Made by a program: the position numbers and the translations under genes. Positions 1-8,800 of a stretch of 64,000 nt of DNA are shown here, piece by piece. The notes beneath the pieces are model-generated. The model had not been told where the DNA came from. It was given only the letters and a program-made list of their open reading frames with translations, and did no database searches. The DNA is from Methanobacteriota archaeon (GTDB lineage Archaea; Thermoplasmatota; Poseidoniia; Poseidoniales; Thalassarchaeaceae): positions 146,881 to 210,880 of the forward strand of contig PSPW01000001.1 of NCBI GenBank assembly GCA_004195615.1. Direction: 5' to 3'. Every line of letters starts with the position of its first letter. Positions within the stretch are counted from its first letter, which is position 1.

Positions 1-1152
1 CCCGATGAACGAGGAAACGGCCCATGAAACCACCATGGCGATGTATGTGGCTCTGACGACCCAGTCCCTAGCCTGTGGTCGAGTCTCCAGGTAGACAAAG
101 GCGGAAATTCCCACGAACCATGCAACCATGGCCGCCTCGTCGGAGAGCAGGGCCAATGCAAGGGCCAGACCGACTGGCATCGCTGGGGTCCTCTGCATTG
201 TGGTCGGGGCAAACCAGCCCACGAGCAGGGCGACCCATAGCCAGAAGGTCAGTCCGAATGGGTGTTGGGAAACCGTCTGCCCTGCAATGATGAACTGCGT
301 CTCGTCGGAGGCGATAATCTGGCAAAATAGGATCGCTGCCACTACTGCTCCGGATCCGTTCTCAATCATTCGCTTGGAGAGACTACGATCAGTGGCGGTG
401 ATGCCGACAAGCACCACTGCGGGCACTAGGAGGCTGGCGTGCTCGGTCTCCCCCCATGAGCTCAGGGACATGAATATCGGGAGTCCGACTGCGGCCCCTG
501 AGGAGAGCAGGTAGAGGACAGCTCTATCGAGCCTGAGGGAATACAGAACCGCAGAACCAGTCAGTAGAACGACTGAGAGTGTGATGAACCCCTCCAATTC
601 CCCTCTGGAGTATTCTAGCCATATCTTCACCCCACTGAAAACGACGGCTAACGGCGCTAGCACCACCACCGTTCTAGGGAGGGTCCCCAGTGAGTGCCTG
701 CGGATTGAGCGGGTGCTGACCTCCATCACCAATAGTATGGCTGCCGTCTGTAGTGCTGCCAACCAGACTGGCATCCACACATCTCCTTCTTGGAACTCTA
801 TCCAGCCCATCTCCGGGCCTGCATAGAATACTGCGAAGCGAGACAGCCACACTGCAGAGAGAGCGCCCATCAGAACTGCGATAGCGCCTCCGTACTCCTC
901 TATCGGATTCTCCACCCTTTCAGCACCGTGTTGGTACCTGAACCACTCGTGCATCCCAATCACAGACACCGCGGTGACTCCAGTTATTATCCCGAGAGTC
1001 AGAAACGAGTAGTCGTCACTGACATTGACTACCGTGACGTAGTATATCGCATAGGCGAGCATTAACCCGCCGGCTACCAAAGATGCGTATAGGCCGACAA
1101 TCGACGCATCGTAATCCGAACGTAGGATTGTGTTTTCTGGGCTCTGACTCAT
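1..1152 (-). CDS. multi-spanning membrane protein, unknown, 3' end outside window
   Basis: From an ATG at 1152 the minus strand stays open for 384 codons up to the window edge, so the C-terminus is missing. The protein begins MSQSPENTIL, followed by roughly a dozen hydrophobic stretches (first ones near residues 16-39, 45-68, 84-108 and 119-139) with short Trp- and Arg-containing loops. It is clearly an integral membrane protein with many helices. I see no catalytic motif and recognise no family; a transporter or a membrane enzyme are both possible. It is transcribed away from the neighbouring tRNA-Phe gene. Confidence 0.7.
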   Translation of the reverse strand, partial: MSQSPENTILRSDYDASIVGLYASLVAGGLMLAYAIYYVTVVNVSDDYSFLTLGIITGVTAVSVIGMHEWFRYQHGAERVENPIEEYGGAIAVLMGALSAVWLSRFAVFYAGPEMGWIEFQEGDVWMPVWLAALQTAAILLVMEVSTRSIRRHSLGTLPRTVVVLAPLAVVFSGVKIWLEYSRGELEGFITLSVVLLTGSAVLYSLRLDRAVLYLLSSGAAVGLPIFMSLSSWGETEHASLLVPAVVLVGITATDRSLSKRMIENGSGAVVAAILFCQIIASDETQFIIAGQTVSQHPFGLTFWLWVALLVGWFAPTTMQRTPAMPVGLALALALLSDEAAMVAWFVGISAFVYLETRPQARDWVVRATYIAMVVSWAVSSFIG

Positions 1153-1262
1153 GCCCTTTCTTATGTAGAGGGGGTTTTCTACTTAGTGCCGGAACGAAAA
1201 AGATTCTCCATTCCTTGGACTAGGAAGGCTTGAAGTCGGGACGGTGGTGGCGAGGATGCTAC

Positions 1263-1338
1263 GGGACTGTAGCTCAGCTGGGAGAGCGCCGCACTGAAGA
1301 TGCGGAGGCCGCTGGTTCAAGTCCGGCCAGTCCCACCA
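1263..1338 (+). tRNA. tRNA-Phe (anticodon GAA), CCA encoded
   Basis: A full cloverleaf can be folded: acceptor GGGACTG/CAGTCCC, D-stem GCTC/GAGC, anticodon stem CCGCA/TGCGG with loop CTGAAGA (anticodon GAA), T-stem GCTGG/CCGGC with loop TTCAAGT. The discriminator A at 1335 is followed by an encoded CCA at 1336-1338. The minus-strand rph gene ends at the very next base, so the two genes converge with no spacer. Confidence 0.95.
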
Positions 1339-2199
1339 TCAACTTGCATTCGAGACGATGTCGGACTGTAGTTTATGCAACTTGGAAATGCCTGCCTCTG
1401 CCGCATCGATTAGCGAATCCAGTTCCTTCCTAGAGTAGGTTGCCTCCTCTCCCGTTCCCTGGACCTCGACGAAGTCTCCTGCACTGGTCATCACCACGTT
1501 CATATCCACATCTGCATTACTGTCCAAGATATAATCCAGATCAGTCCAGACCTGTCCATCGACCATTCCCACGCTGAGAGCGGCCACATCATTGGGCATC
1601 ACTGAAATCTCGTGGGAATCCATCTCTTCCTGGTTGAGGGTTTCCTTCTTCGACCCCTTCCTAATCTCCTCCCTAGTCAGTCTCTTTTCCTTTGGAAGGC
1701 ACTCGCCAGAGGAAATAAGTCTCCTCACAGCGAGCCTGAGTGCGATGTTTGCAGCCGTGATAGAAGCGCATCTAGTCCCTCCGTCAGCATTCAGAATGTC
1801 ACAGTCCACGGTTAGGGCAATTGGGCCAAGATGCTCAAGGTCGACCGCCCCCCTTAGCGATCTTGCCACTAACCTCTCAATCTCCATTGTCCTACCCTTG
1901 GCCCCACTGCGTTCCCTGCGGAATCGGGTGTCGGTTGATCCCGGTAATAGAGAGTATTCGGCATGAACCCAACCTCTATCTGAATCCCGTGGGAACCATC
2001 TTGGGAGTGATGGTGCCTTGGTGACGCACACCAGGACCTGAGTATTTCCCTGATGGTAAAGCAGAGATGCGAGTGCATTGGGGGTGAAGTCTAGCTTGAC
2101 CTCGATTTCCCTGATTTCATCGTTTTCTCTTTCGGTACTGCCCACACCTGTCTTCACCTTCGCCATGTCCATGCGAAACCAGTCCCTCAGATGAATCAT
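1339..2199 (-). CDS. rph: ribonuclease PH, bacterial type
   Basis: A phosphorolytic 3'-5' exoribonuclease that would trim tRNA or other RNA 3' ends. The sequence follows bacterial RNase PH more closely than archaeal exosome Rrp41: GNTQVLV near residue 51, PRWF...GWVHAEYSLLPGSTDTR, GRTMEIERLVARSLR, TVDCDILNADGGTR, and the catalytic-region block DLDY..DSNADVDMNVVM with both conserved Asp. Two oddities: the N-terminal RPDGR-type motif is replaced by TERENDEIR, and about 25 charged residues are inserted before DVAALSVG. The ATG overlaps the mogA stop (ATGA), so the two are translationally coupled. The fold is secure; an exosome subunit is a less likely alternative. Confidence 0.85.
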   Translation of the reverse strand: MIHLRDWFRMDMAKVKTGVGSTERENDEIREIEVKLDFTPNALASLLYHQGNTQVLVCVTKAPSLPRWFPRDSDRGWVHAEYSLLPGSTDTRFRRERSGAKGRTMEIERLVARSLRGAVDLEHLGPIALTVDCDILNADGGTRCASITAANIALRLAVRRLISSGECLPKEKRLTREEIRKGSKKETLNQEEMDSHEISVMPNDVAALSVGMVDGQVWTDLDYILDSNADVDMNVVMTSAGDFVEVQGTGEEATYSRKELDSLIDAAEAGISKLHKLQSDIVSNAS

Positions 2200-2753
2200 T
2201 CGCGTCGTGCATGAGGGGGCCGGAAGGAGACTACGACCTCAGGGTCAGTCGTGATGTAGGGTCCGCCAATCAAGTCCACGCAGTAGGGAACAGCAGCAAA
2301 AATTGAGTCCAGAATCTCCCGGATAGATCTTGGAGAGCCGGGGAGGTTGATTACCAATGAGGAGCCCCTGATTCCAGCTGTCTGCCTCGAAAGCATCGCA
2401 GTGGAGACATACTGCATCGAAACGGAACGCATCTGTTCTCCGAAACCGGGCAGCATCCTATCGCACACTGACTCGGTTGCCTCTGGTGTTACGTCTCTTG
2501 GAGAAGGTCCGGTGCCTCCGGTAGTCACAACTACGGAGCAGCCCTGATTATCGATTAGATCGGCGAGGGCCTCCTCTATGGATTCCTTGTCATCGGCTAC
2601 AAGCCTCCTAACAGCTTTCCACTGTGATGTCACGGCATCTCGGAGGAATGATTCGATAGTCGGTCCACTGAGATCATCGTACTCTCCCGAGCTAGCGCGA
2701 TCAGATGCAGTCAACACTCCGAAAAGACATAGTTCAGAATCTGCCATTACCAA
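2196..2753 (-). CDS. mogA: molybdopterin adenylyltransferase (MogA/MoaB family)
   Basis: The MogA/MoaB fold adenylylates molybdopterin before metal insertion in molybdenum or tungsten cofactor synthesis. Visible signatures are LTASDRASSGEYDDLSGP near the N-terminus, the central VVTTGGTGPSPRDVTPEAT block (TTGGTG and the Pro-Arg-Asp-Val-Thr-Pro motif), and the INLPGSPRSIRE segment of the family. Length (185 aa) is typical. It is the first gene of a two-gene unit with rph. moaC and moaE of the same pathway lie at 49.1-50.0 kb. Confidence 0.9.
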   Translation of the reverse strand: MVMADSELCLFGVLTASDRASSGEYDDLSGPTIESFLRDAVTSQWKAVRRLVADDKESIEEALADLIDNQGCSVVVTTGGTGPSPRDVTPEATESVCDRMLPGFGEQMRSVSMQYVSTAMLSRQTAGIRGSSLVINLPGSPRSIREILDSIFAAVPYCVDLIGGPYITTDPEVVVSFRPPHARRE

Positions 2754-2981
2754 TCCGTAGAGGCATCCAGAGAAAACGCCGTCGGTACCTCATGAATCCC
2801 ATGGGCACGTTCAAAGACCGTCGATTCGAAGAATCATCTCCGGAGGTAATGAGGTGCCGAGTCTTCCCCAACACGCACTGACAATCGTTTCCCTAGCAAC
2901 GTCTTGTCTGGTGCATTTCTGGCCAAATGAATCGTTGGTTGAAATAGTCTCGTCACCCAATCTCTGACACAGGTGATAGAC

Positions 2982-4673
2982 ATGAGTGACCAAACGACGT
3001 ATACAAACCAGATCGCAGTAGTGAAGCAAGAGTGCCCAGAAGCCGATGAAGGAGAAATAGGCAAGGAGTTCGCGAGGTATGAGGTGGATTTCCTTATTCC
3101 TCCAGAGGATGCTTTGAGATCAGTAATCAGGAAGTTCCAGGCAGCCACAGGAGTAGAAATTTCGACCAATGCTTCCACTCCTGTACGCGAGGAGAAAAAG
3201 GTCCAGAGTTTCTCAGAGTTGGGAGCTGATGACAGGAATGTGTCAATCGAGGTTGCAGTGGTTTCGTACACACCTAGAACTCAGATGGTTAGAGGAGAGG
3301 AGAAACAGATAGCTTTCGGTTGGATCGAAGACAATCCATGGGAGGCGAGTTCAGAGAGAGTTCGGTGGGACTACAAGGACTGGGGCAACAAGGGCGAAAC
3401 CATGACTCCGGGTTCTGTGATTCGACTAGAAGGGGCCTCGGTTAACGAATGGAATGACAAGCGATCTATCAACATCAACAGAACCACCAGAGTAACTGTC
3501 CTGAAGGAAGGAGGAGGTTCTGCCCCTCCGACTAGTAATGAGCCACTGAGTATCGCTAGAGCCTCTGAAGTAGAGGGTTTCGTCAATGTAGTCGGGAGAG
3601 TTTTATCTGCCAAACCTGATGTCATCGTAAGGAAAGACGGAAGTGGCGAGATCCCAATAGTTAGAGGGAAGATTTCTGATTCTTCGGGCAGCATCAGTTT
3701 CCTGTCTTGGAAGGAGTTCGAGCATGAAGTAGGGTCGTTGGTGAAGATTGTAGGGGCTTCGATCCGGAAGTTTCACGAAACTCCAGAGATCCAAATCAAC
3801 GATGGTACTGTGATTGAAACGTATCACGATACAGCATTCCCAGATGTTAATGAATTAGTTGAGTCGGAGAAGGTGAGTATTGCCGATCTAAGGAATGGGA
3901 TGAGAGACATCTCGATTACCTTACAGGTTGAGAGTTGGACCCAGAGGACGTTCGAAACTCAAGATGGCAGTTCCAAAACCGTGAGAAGTGGTGACATAAT
4001 GGATCCTACAGGAAGATGTAGACTCACAGCTTGGTGTGAATTCGACCCAAAACCTGGCGATTCCATTAGGATTGAAGGTGGAAGAGTGCAATTTTGGCAG
4101 GGCTCTCCGGATTTGGTAATCGATAACCTCGACCAGGTCTCGAGTCTTTCGGATGTCCCGTGGGAGAAGATAGATCCGGAGAATCACTGGGTCGAGGTCG
4201 ATTTGACAAGTGTTACACAGGGAGGTTCACGTAGAGGGATTTCAACGGCCGGAACGATTGTAGCGATAAACAGCGGTTCGGGAATAATAGAGAGATGCCC
4301 GGATTGCAGAAGGATGCTAAGGGATGGTACTTGCTCAGAACATGGACCTCAGAAGGGAGAAGAAGATTTGCGTCTCCGCTTTGTATTAGATAATGGAGTT
4401 TCAAATGCAAACTTATTCCTCGGCAAGGAACCCGCAGAGGAATTCCTCGGAATGAGTATGGAAGACGTCAAGAGTGAGATATCTAGCATTGGCAAGGAGG
4501 TTTTCGTTTCCAATCTGAGGACGCGCGTCCTAGCCCGAAAGATGGTAGTGCATGGGAGATGCTCGGTTGACGACCAGGGGGCGATGTTGTTTGCCGATAA
4601 GGTGGAGATAGCAAATCCGAAGCCGGCAGAAGAGGCCGAAGAAGTGATGCAGAGATGGGATGTGATACTTTGA
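2982..4673 (+). CDS. rpa: replication protein A, multi-OB-fold single-strand DNA-binding protein
   Basis: Archaeal RPA binds single-stranded DNA in replication and repair. The 563-residue protein contains repeated OB-fold-like segments (roughly residues 70-165, 180-275, 285-375 and 390-530), each with the VEVxSxxxxR...DxxG.......W pattern. A zinc-finger insert CPDC...C..HG lies near residue 435. Start: an in-frame GTG at 2973 would add three residues, but AGGTGAT at 2971 is a good ribosome-binding site for the ATG at 2982. The stop overlaps the start of the next gene by one base (TGATG), matching the known rpa-rpap arrangement. Confidence 0.85.
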   Translation: MSDQTTYTNQIAVVKQECPEADEGEIGKEFARYEVDFLIPPEDALRSVIRKFQAATGVEISTNASTPVREEKKVQSFSELGADDRNVSIEVAVVSYTPRTQMVRGEEKQIAFGWIEDNPWEASSERVRWDYKDWGNKGETMTPGSVIRLEGASVNEWNDKRSININRTTRVTVLKEGGGSAPPTSNEPLSIARASEVEGFVNVVGRVLSAKPDVIVRKDGSGEIPIVRGKISDSSGSISFLSWKEFEHEVGSLVKIVGASIRKFHETPEIQINDGTVIETYHDTAFPDVNELVESEKVSIADLRNGMRDISITLQVESWTQRTFETQDGSSKTVRSGDIMDPTGRCRLTAWCEFDPKPGDSIRIEGGRVQFWQGSPDLVIDNLDQVSSLSDVPWEKIDPENHWVEVDLTSVTQGGSRRGISTAGTIVAINSGSGIIERCPDCRRMLRDGTCSEHGPQKGEEDLRLRFVLDNGVSNANLFLGKEPAEEFLGMSMEDVKSEISSIGKEVFVSNLRTRVLARKMVVHGRCSVDDQGAMLFADKVEIANPKPAEEAEEVMQRWDVIL

Positions 4674-5596
4674 TGTCTGCATCCGGAAGTCGAAGGGGGA
4701 GGCAGAGTGCGGTTCGCATTTTTGCTCAGGAATACTCGGAGTCGTCACTTATTGAGAGGGGAGTTGGTGAATACGACCCTAGTTTCATTATCACTAAGTT
4801 AGGAGCCAAGGTGAATCGATGCCTAGTCGGTGGGGGACTAGAGAGGATGGAGAGAAGAGATGGTGACTCTGGGCCTTTCTATCGAGGTCAGATCAGAGAC
4901 CCTTCGGGTACTCATTACTTCGATGTGGCCCCTTTCCAGCCTGAACTTCATCCTGACGCAGAGGAGTTGCTAGCCAGATTCGAGACGGGGGACTCAATCC
5001 TTGTCTCCATAGTAGGTAGACAGAAGGCAAACGAGTCGGAGGATGGTGGAATTTTCACCTCAATTCGGGCCGAAAGCTTCACCGAAATAGATCTCGAAAC
5101 CTACAAGTCATGGATGGTGGAGGCTGCTGATGCCACCCTAAGAAGACTCGATGCCTATTCTTCATCCCAAGGGGTGGAGTTGACTGAGGAGGGATTCAGG
5201 AACGCAGGAATTCCGAGAGATCTTATGGCTGGATTGATGAAGTCTCGAGAACATTACTCGGAATTTGATACCGAGGCCTACAAGGTATGGATTCTCAAAG
5301 CATTTTCAAGGGCCCTTGGGAGGGCAGAAGAATCATTTGAAGTAATCATTAGCAATGATTCGGAACCAGAAGAGGAAACATCGAAACAGGCAACCGATAG
5401 TGCTAATCCAAGAGATGTAATCTTAGGAATTCTAACCTCAAATGGGGGAGATCTGGTAGAATACGACGCCCTTGTTGGGGCGTGCATTTCTGCTGGTTCA
5501 TCAAGAGAGGAGGCAGAGGACGCTATAGAGCACCTCAAGGACGTCAGTATGGAAATCTCTGAGCCTCGTTTCGGTTTTTTCTCGATTTCCTCATGA
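4673..5596 (+). CDS. RPA-associated protein (Rpap, OB-fold)
   Basis: The partner protein encoded directly after RPA in many Euryarchaea (COG3390 type). It begins MSASGSRRGRQSAVRIFAQE. An OB-fold follows with FYRGQIRDPSGTHYFDVAPFQP and IVSI-type strands, up to about residue 150; the C-terminal half is helical with an acidic linker (SEPEEETS) and a final winged-helix-like stretch (DVILGILTSNGGDLVEYDAL). The ATG at 4673 overlaps the RPA stop; an upstream in-frame ATG at 4655 lies inside RPA and is less likely. Context and the OB-fold make the assignment good; the biochemical role within RPA is not shown by the sequence. Confidence 0.8.
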   Translation: MSASGSRRGRQSAVRIFAQEYSESSLIERGVGEYDPSFIITKLGAKVNRCLVGGGLERMERRDGDSGPFYRGQIRDPSGTHYFDVAPFQPELHPDAEELLARFETGDSILVSIVGRQKANESEDGGIFTSIRAESFTEIDLETYKSWMVEAADATLRRLDAYSSSQGVELTEEGFRNAGIPRDLMAGLMKSREHYSEFDTEAYKVWILKAFSRALGRAEESFEVIISNDSEPEEETSKQATDSANPRDVILGILTSNGGDLVEYDALVGACISAGSSREEAEDAIEHLKDVSMEISEPRFGFFSISS

Positions 5597-5603
5597 TTGT
5601 TTC

Positions 5604-6548
5604 CTAGACATTGTTAGAATCTAGTGAAGATAATTTCGATCTGATTCTATTGATTGTGGTCTCCGAGTCTTCCACTAGTGGATTGGATTCATCGCCCGAT
5701 ACCAGTGTTGCACCCTTAACCTCAGCGATGTTAGTCGCGACCATGATCACTCTGTGTCTGACGAATTGCTCGATAATAGGCCACCCTCTCCTATCGGCCA
5801 GGCGTAGAAGGAGGTCCTTCTCAGACTCACCCCAAGAGCCTCCATGACCTCGAAGAATGGTGCCTACCATCCTCTCCAAGTCACCCACCCTTGCATGAAT
5901 GGTCAGGAGGTCCCCCTGCACTTGGCTAGGTTGGTTGTCCAATCCTATCAATAACGAGTCACTGGCATCCTCAAGCAAGGCTTCCGCTGGGGCAGCATGG
6001 AAAATCTCACCCACAATCTCAGGAGTTGTTGCCTCTTCCACCTTGACTTCTGATTCAAGACTCTGGAACAACGAAGATTGGAGGCCGTTCCTCCTCAGAC
6101 TCCGCTTGATTCGCCCCCAGCCATTCATCTGACTTGTCAGCACTCCGGCCACCCTCCCCATCAGCACGGTCCTATTGCCAGTCAGATCCAGCTCTAGTTT
6201 CTTGCACATCTCATGCAAGTCATCCCTGTTCATCTCGGCCAAATTCTCGATGGTCATCCTCCTTGAGTCGTAATTCAAATGTAGCCATAGCCGTTGTCTC
6301 CTCTCCTTGTGCGATCCCGATGACTTGATTCCAAAGATCTTCAGGACGTCCCCCATTTCCTTGTGAGACATCGCTTGGATTCCTTCCCATGACAGGTCCA
6401 AATCAGAGAGGATTTGGCTGCTGATCAAACGTGCTCGGAGAACTTCGACTGAGCCGGACTTAGAGATTCCTGAACTCTCCGCTCTCTTTCTCAGATTCTG
6501 AAGACGCTCGGTGAATAACGAGTTCAGTAAATTCGAGTCAACTCTCAT
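5604..6548 (-). CDS. SAP-motif protein, unknown function
   Basis: Three successive helix-extended-helix segments resemble SAP motifs (known for DNA binding): LRKRAESSGISKSGSVEVLRARL near residue 20, MGDVLKIFGIKSSGSHKERRQRL near 65, and LHEMCKKLELDLTGNRTVLMGRV near 110. The C-terminal half has no recognisable domain. The ATG at 6548 has a GAGGGG ribosome-binding site. An in-frame ATG at 6674 would overlap the upstream gene by 29 bases and adds low-complexity residues, so I prefer 6548. It follows the HMBS-like gene on the same strand and converges on the RPA operon. A role in DNA binding is inference only. Confidence 0.7.
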   Translation of the reverse strand: MRVDSNLLNSLFTERLQNLRKRAESSGISKSGSVEVLRARLISSQILSDLDLSWEGIQAMSHKEMGDVLKIFGIKSSGSHKERRQRLWLHLNYDSRRMTIENLAEMNRDDLHEMCKKLELDLTGNRTVLMGRVAGVLTSQMNGWGRIKRSLRRNGLQSSLFQSLESEVKVEEATTPEIVGEIFHAAPAEALLEDASDSLLIGLDNQPSQVQGDLLTIHARVGDLERMVGTILRGHGGSWGESEKDLLLRLADRRGWPIIEQFVRHRVIMVATNIAEVKGATLVSGDESNPLVEDSETTINRIRSKLSSLDSNNV

Positions 6549-6645
6549 GATTACAATCGCCCCTCGTGAGGGTTCCTTAGTTATCGGTTGCCCTGAACGA
6601 GACGTGTAAATGCGGGTTTGAGTTGTGCTCGATAGTGGCGGCTGA

Positions 6646-7710
6646 CTATTCAAGAAGGAACGGAGGTGCGTCATCGTCAGTGGGATGATCTCGAGGAACT
6701 TCTCTAGTGGATTCGGTAACCAGGACCCTCCAGTCCATCAGAAGCGCGATTACGGCCCTCTGGTACTCGCTCATAGCTACCAGCCTCTCCAGAGATAGTG
6801 TTCTCCTTCCATCTTGGGACAGGGTTTCGATTCGTATCTCGACCCTGACCTCGTCATGGTATATCTCTCCGTCTGGATCATGACAGGATTGCTCCAAGAC
6901 CAAGTCGCGATTCGCCTCTGCCTGTCTGAGAATCGCACCTACTTGCCTATGCCTCACTTCCAGGCCCACAAAATCGTGAATTGAGGGATCCAAGTCCCCC
7001 ATTATCCTGCTTTGAGTCCATAGTACAGTATTGCCTTCTGGTTCAGTGAGCTTTGCAGCTAAGCGATTCGGGTACCCGACGCGAGAAACTACAGCGATTA
7101 GGTCGGAATATGGACGGGGAACGAAGTATGGTGCGCCTCGCTCCTTCGGTTGAGGCATTAGCGTGTGCCTCCTCTCGGTTTGCCCTGTTCCATCGTATTC
7201 GGCTCTGGAAATTACGAAACCGTCAATTTCTCCTTTATCCAGTAGTTCGGCCAACTTTCTGAGGAGATCTCCGGAATCTGCAGGGAGTTTGAATCCAGGG
7301 ACAATACTCTCCAATTCTTCGGAGGAGGTTGCCTGTAAGTCTGGCCGAACTCTGAGCAACTGTCTACGAACCAATCCAGAATCTGAGACGATTATTGCGG
7401 ATTTGGGCTGGTACATCAGACGATCTGGAGAAACTAGAACCAGGCTTGGCCTCCTAGGAGTCCTGGCTCCGATAACCTGGCATCCCCTAGCCGAAATCTC
7501 CCCTTCCCTTCCGATAATTTCAGTTGCTGGAATCGCCAAGAGGTCGAGGTCGCCTTCGGAAAGAGACTCAATGCCTGACTCAAATCCCTGGACAGAAGTA
7601 ACGGAGTGTTCGAGTCCTTCAAAGTCCATAGATTCGAAGTGAGCGGAAACCTGCGACGATACTTGGCAAGAAGGCGAATTCATAGTCCCCACAACTATCC
7701 TGTTTTTCAT
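6646..7710 (-). CDS. divergent porphobilinogen-deaminase-like protein
   Basis: The first 210 residues follow the two-lobed HemC / periplasmic-binding fold: MKNRIVVGTMNSPSCQVSSQV, then DLDLLAIPATEI where HemC has DLAVHSLKD, then IIVSDSGLVRRQLLRVRPDL resembling the HemC GTSSLRRxxQL...RPDL block, and LRKLAELLDKGEIDGFVISRA resembling RLRKLDEGEYDAIVLA. The cofactor-binding Cys domain of true HemC is not recognisable, and the C-terminal 120 residues are unfamiliar. The start at 7710 is set by GAGGTG six bases upstream; a 39-residue longer form from 7827 would run into the divergent gene. An active deaminase is uncertain. Confidence 0.5.
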   Translation of the reverse strand: MKNRIVVGTMNSPSCQVSSQVSAHFESMDFEGLEHSVTSVQGFESGIESLSEGDLDLLAIPATEIIGREGEISARGCQVIGARTPRRPSLVLVSPDRLMYQPKSAIIVSDSGLVRRQLLRVRPDLQATSSEELESIVPGFKLPADSGDLLRKLAELLDKGEIDGFVISRAEYDGTGQTERRHTLMPQPKERGAPYFVPRPYSDLIAVVSRVGYPNRLAAKLTEPEGNTVLWTQSRIMGDLDPSIHDFVGLEVRHRQVGAILRQAEANRDLVLEQSCHDPDGEIYHDEVRVEIRIETLSQDGRRTLSLERLVAMSEYQRAVIALLMDWRVLVTESTREVPRDHPTDDDAPPFLLE

Positions 7711-7771
7711 CGCATCCACCTCAAGGGAGGGAGCACGCCTCGTACCCATTCTGAGCGGCGTGCGCACCCGT

Positions 7772-7779
7772 TGATATAT
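7772..7779 (+). promoter_or_regulatory. TATA-like element upstream of prenyl synthase gene
   Basis: TGATATAT lies about 27 bases before the ATG at 7803, the spacing expected between an archaeal TATA box and the transcription start. The mRNA would then be leaderless or nearly so. There is no ribosome-binding site before this ATG, which agrees. Confidence 0.5.
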
Positions 7780-7802
7780 GCGACCCCTAGACTGGAGACA
7801 CC

Positions 7803-8786
7803 ATGGAAGCGGAAAATATCGAGTCAATGACGCTAGATTCGATCAAGAACTTCGTAGAGGAGGCCATCGAAGAGTTGGTCCTCGAGAAAATTAGTTCTCC
7901 CCTCGATCAGCCAGTGATGTCAATTGCTAGGGATGTCCTCCTCGGAGGGGGAAAGAGGTACCGCCCTATCCTAGTTATCCTGTCATACAAAGCTGCAGGA
8001 GGAGAGAGCTACAGAGAGATACTAGATCTTGCTTTGTCTGCAGAGCTAATACACACAGCAACCCTGGTTCACGACGACGTATACGACCAGTCAAAAATGA
8101 GACGAGGAAAACCGACTATCCACACCACACACGGGGTCTCGCATGCAATTATCTCCGGGGACTACCTATTCGCACTAGGTTTCGAATTCGGGGCCAAGTA
8201 TGACGAAAGAGTGGTTGGCAAGGTAAGGGACAAATGCGCAGGAATAGCATCTGGAGAGATTCGGCAGTTCGAGCACATCCATGATCTTAATACCAGTCCA
8301 GAAGACTACTACGAAATTATCGATGGAAAGACAGCGGGGCCCTTCGCCTCGGGGTGCAAGTGCGCAGCAATGATAGCAGGATCAAGTGAGGAAATATCCG
8401 ATGCATTGGAGAGTTATGGCAAGGAACTGGGCAGGGCCTTCCAACTTGTGGATGACATTCTTGACTTGGTTGGGGGGGACCTCATCGGCAAACCCCGGGG
8501 AACGGATGTCCACGAGGGGAAGATGACGCTGCCGATCATCTACGCACTCACAATGCTGCATGGAACCGACAGAGAACACCTCAAGGATGTTCTAACCAAC
8601 TTCGGAGATGACAGACTGCATGAGTTGGTCGAACTCCTTGAACGGGCGGGTTCATTCGAATATGCGAAATTACTGGTTTCTAACCATGTCGAAAGAGCAC
8701 TGACCCATATCGAAACACTACCCGCGTCGGATGAGAAGGACTTACTGAGGGAGATTGCAATGATCTCGGAGTCCAGAACAAACTAA
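7803..8786 (+). CDS. idsA: polyprenyl (geranylgeranyl) diphosphate synthase
   Basis: A trans-prenyltransferase that condenses isopentenyl diphosphate with allylic diphosphates to build the C20 chains of archaeal lipids. It has GGGKRYRP near residue 40, the first aspartate-rich motif DDVYD near 90 followed by RRGKPTIH, and the second, DDILD, near 215 within QLVDDILDLVGGD, then GTDVHEGKMTLP. Length (327 aa) is normal. Product chain length cannot be fixed by eye. It is followed 14 bases later by the reductase that saturates geranylgeranyl chains, so the two form a lipid unit. Confidence 0.92.
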   Translation: MEAENIESMTLDSIKNFVEEAIEELVLEKISSPLDQPVMSIARDVLLGGGKRYRPILVILSYKAAGGESYREILDLALSAELIHTATLVHDDVYDQSKMRRGKPTIHTTHGVSHAIISGDYLFALGFEFGAKYDERVVGKVRDKCAGIASGEIRQFEHIHDLNTSPEDYYEIIDGKTAGPFASGCKCAAMIAGSSEEISDALESYGKELGRAFQLVDDILDLVGGDLIGKPRGTDVHEGKMTLPIIYALTMLHGTDREHLKDVLTNFGDDRLHELVELLERAGSFEYAKLLVSNHVERALTHIETLPASDEKDLLREIAMISESRTN

Positions 8787-8800
8787 CGGAGGAGCTTCCC

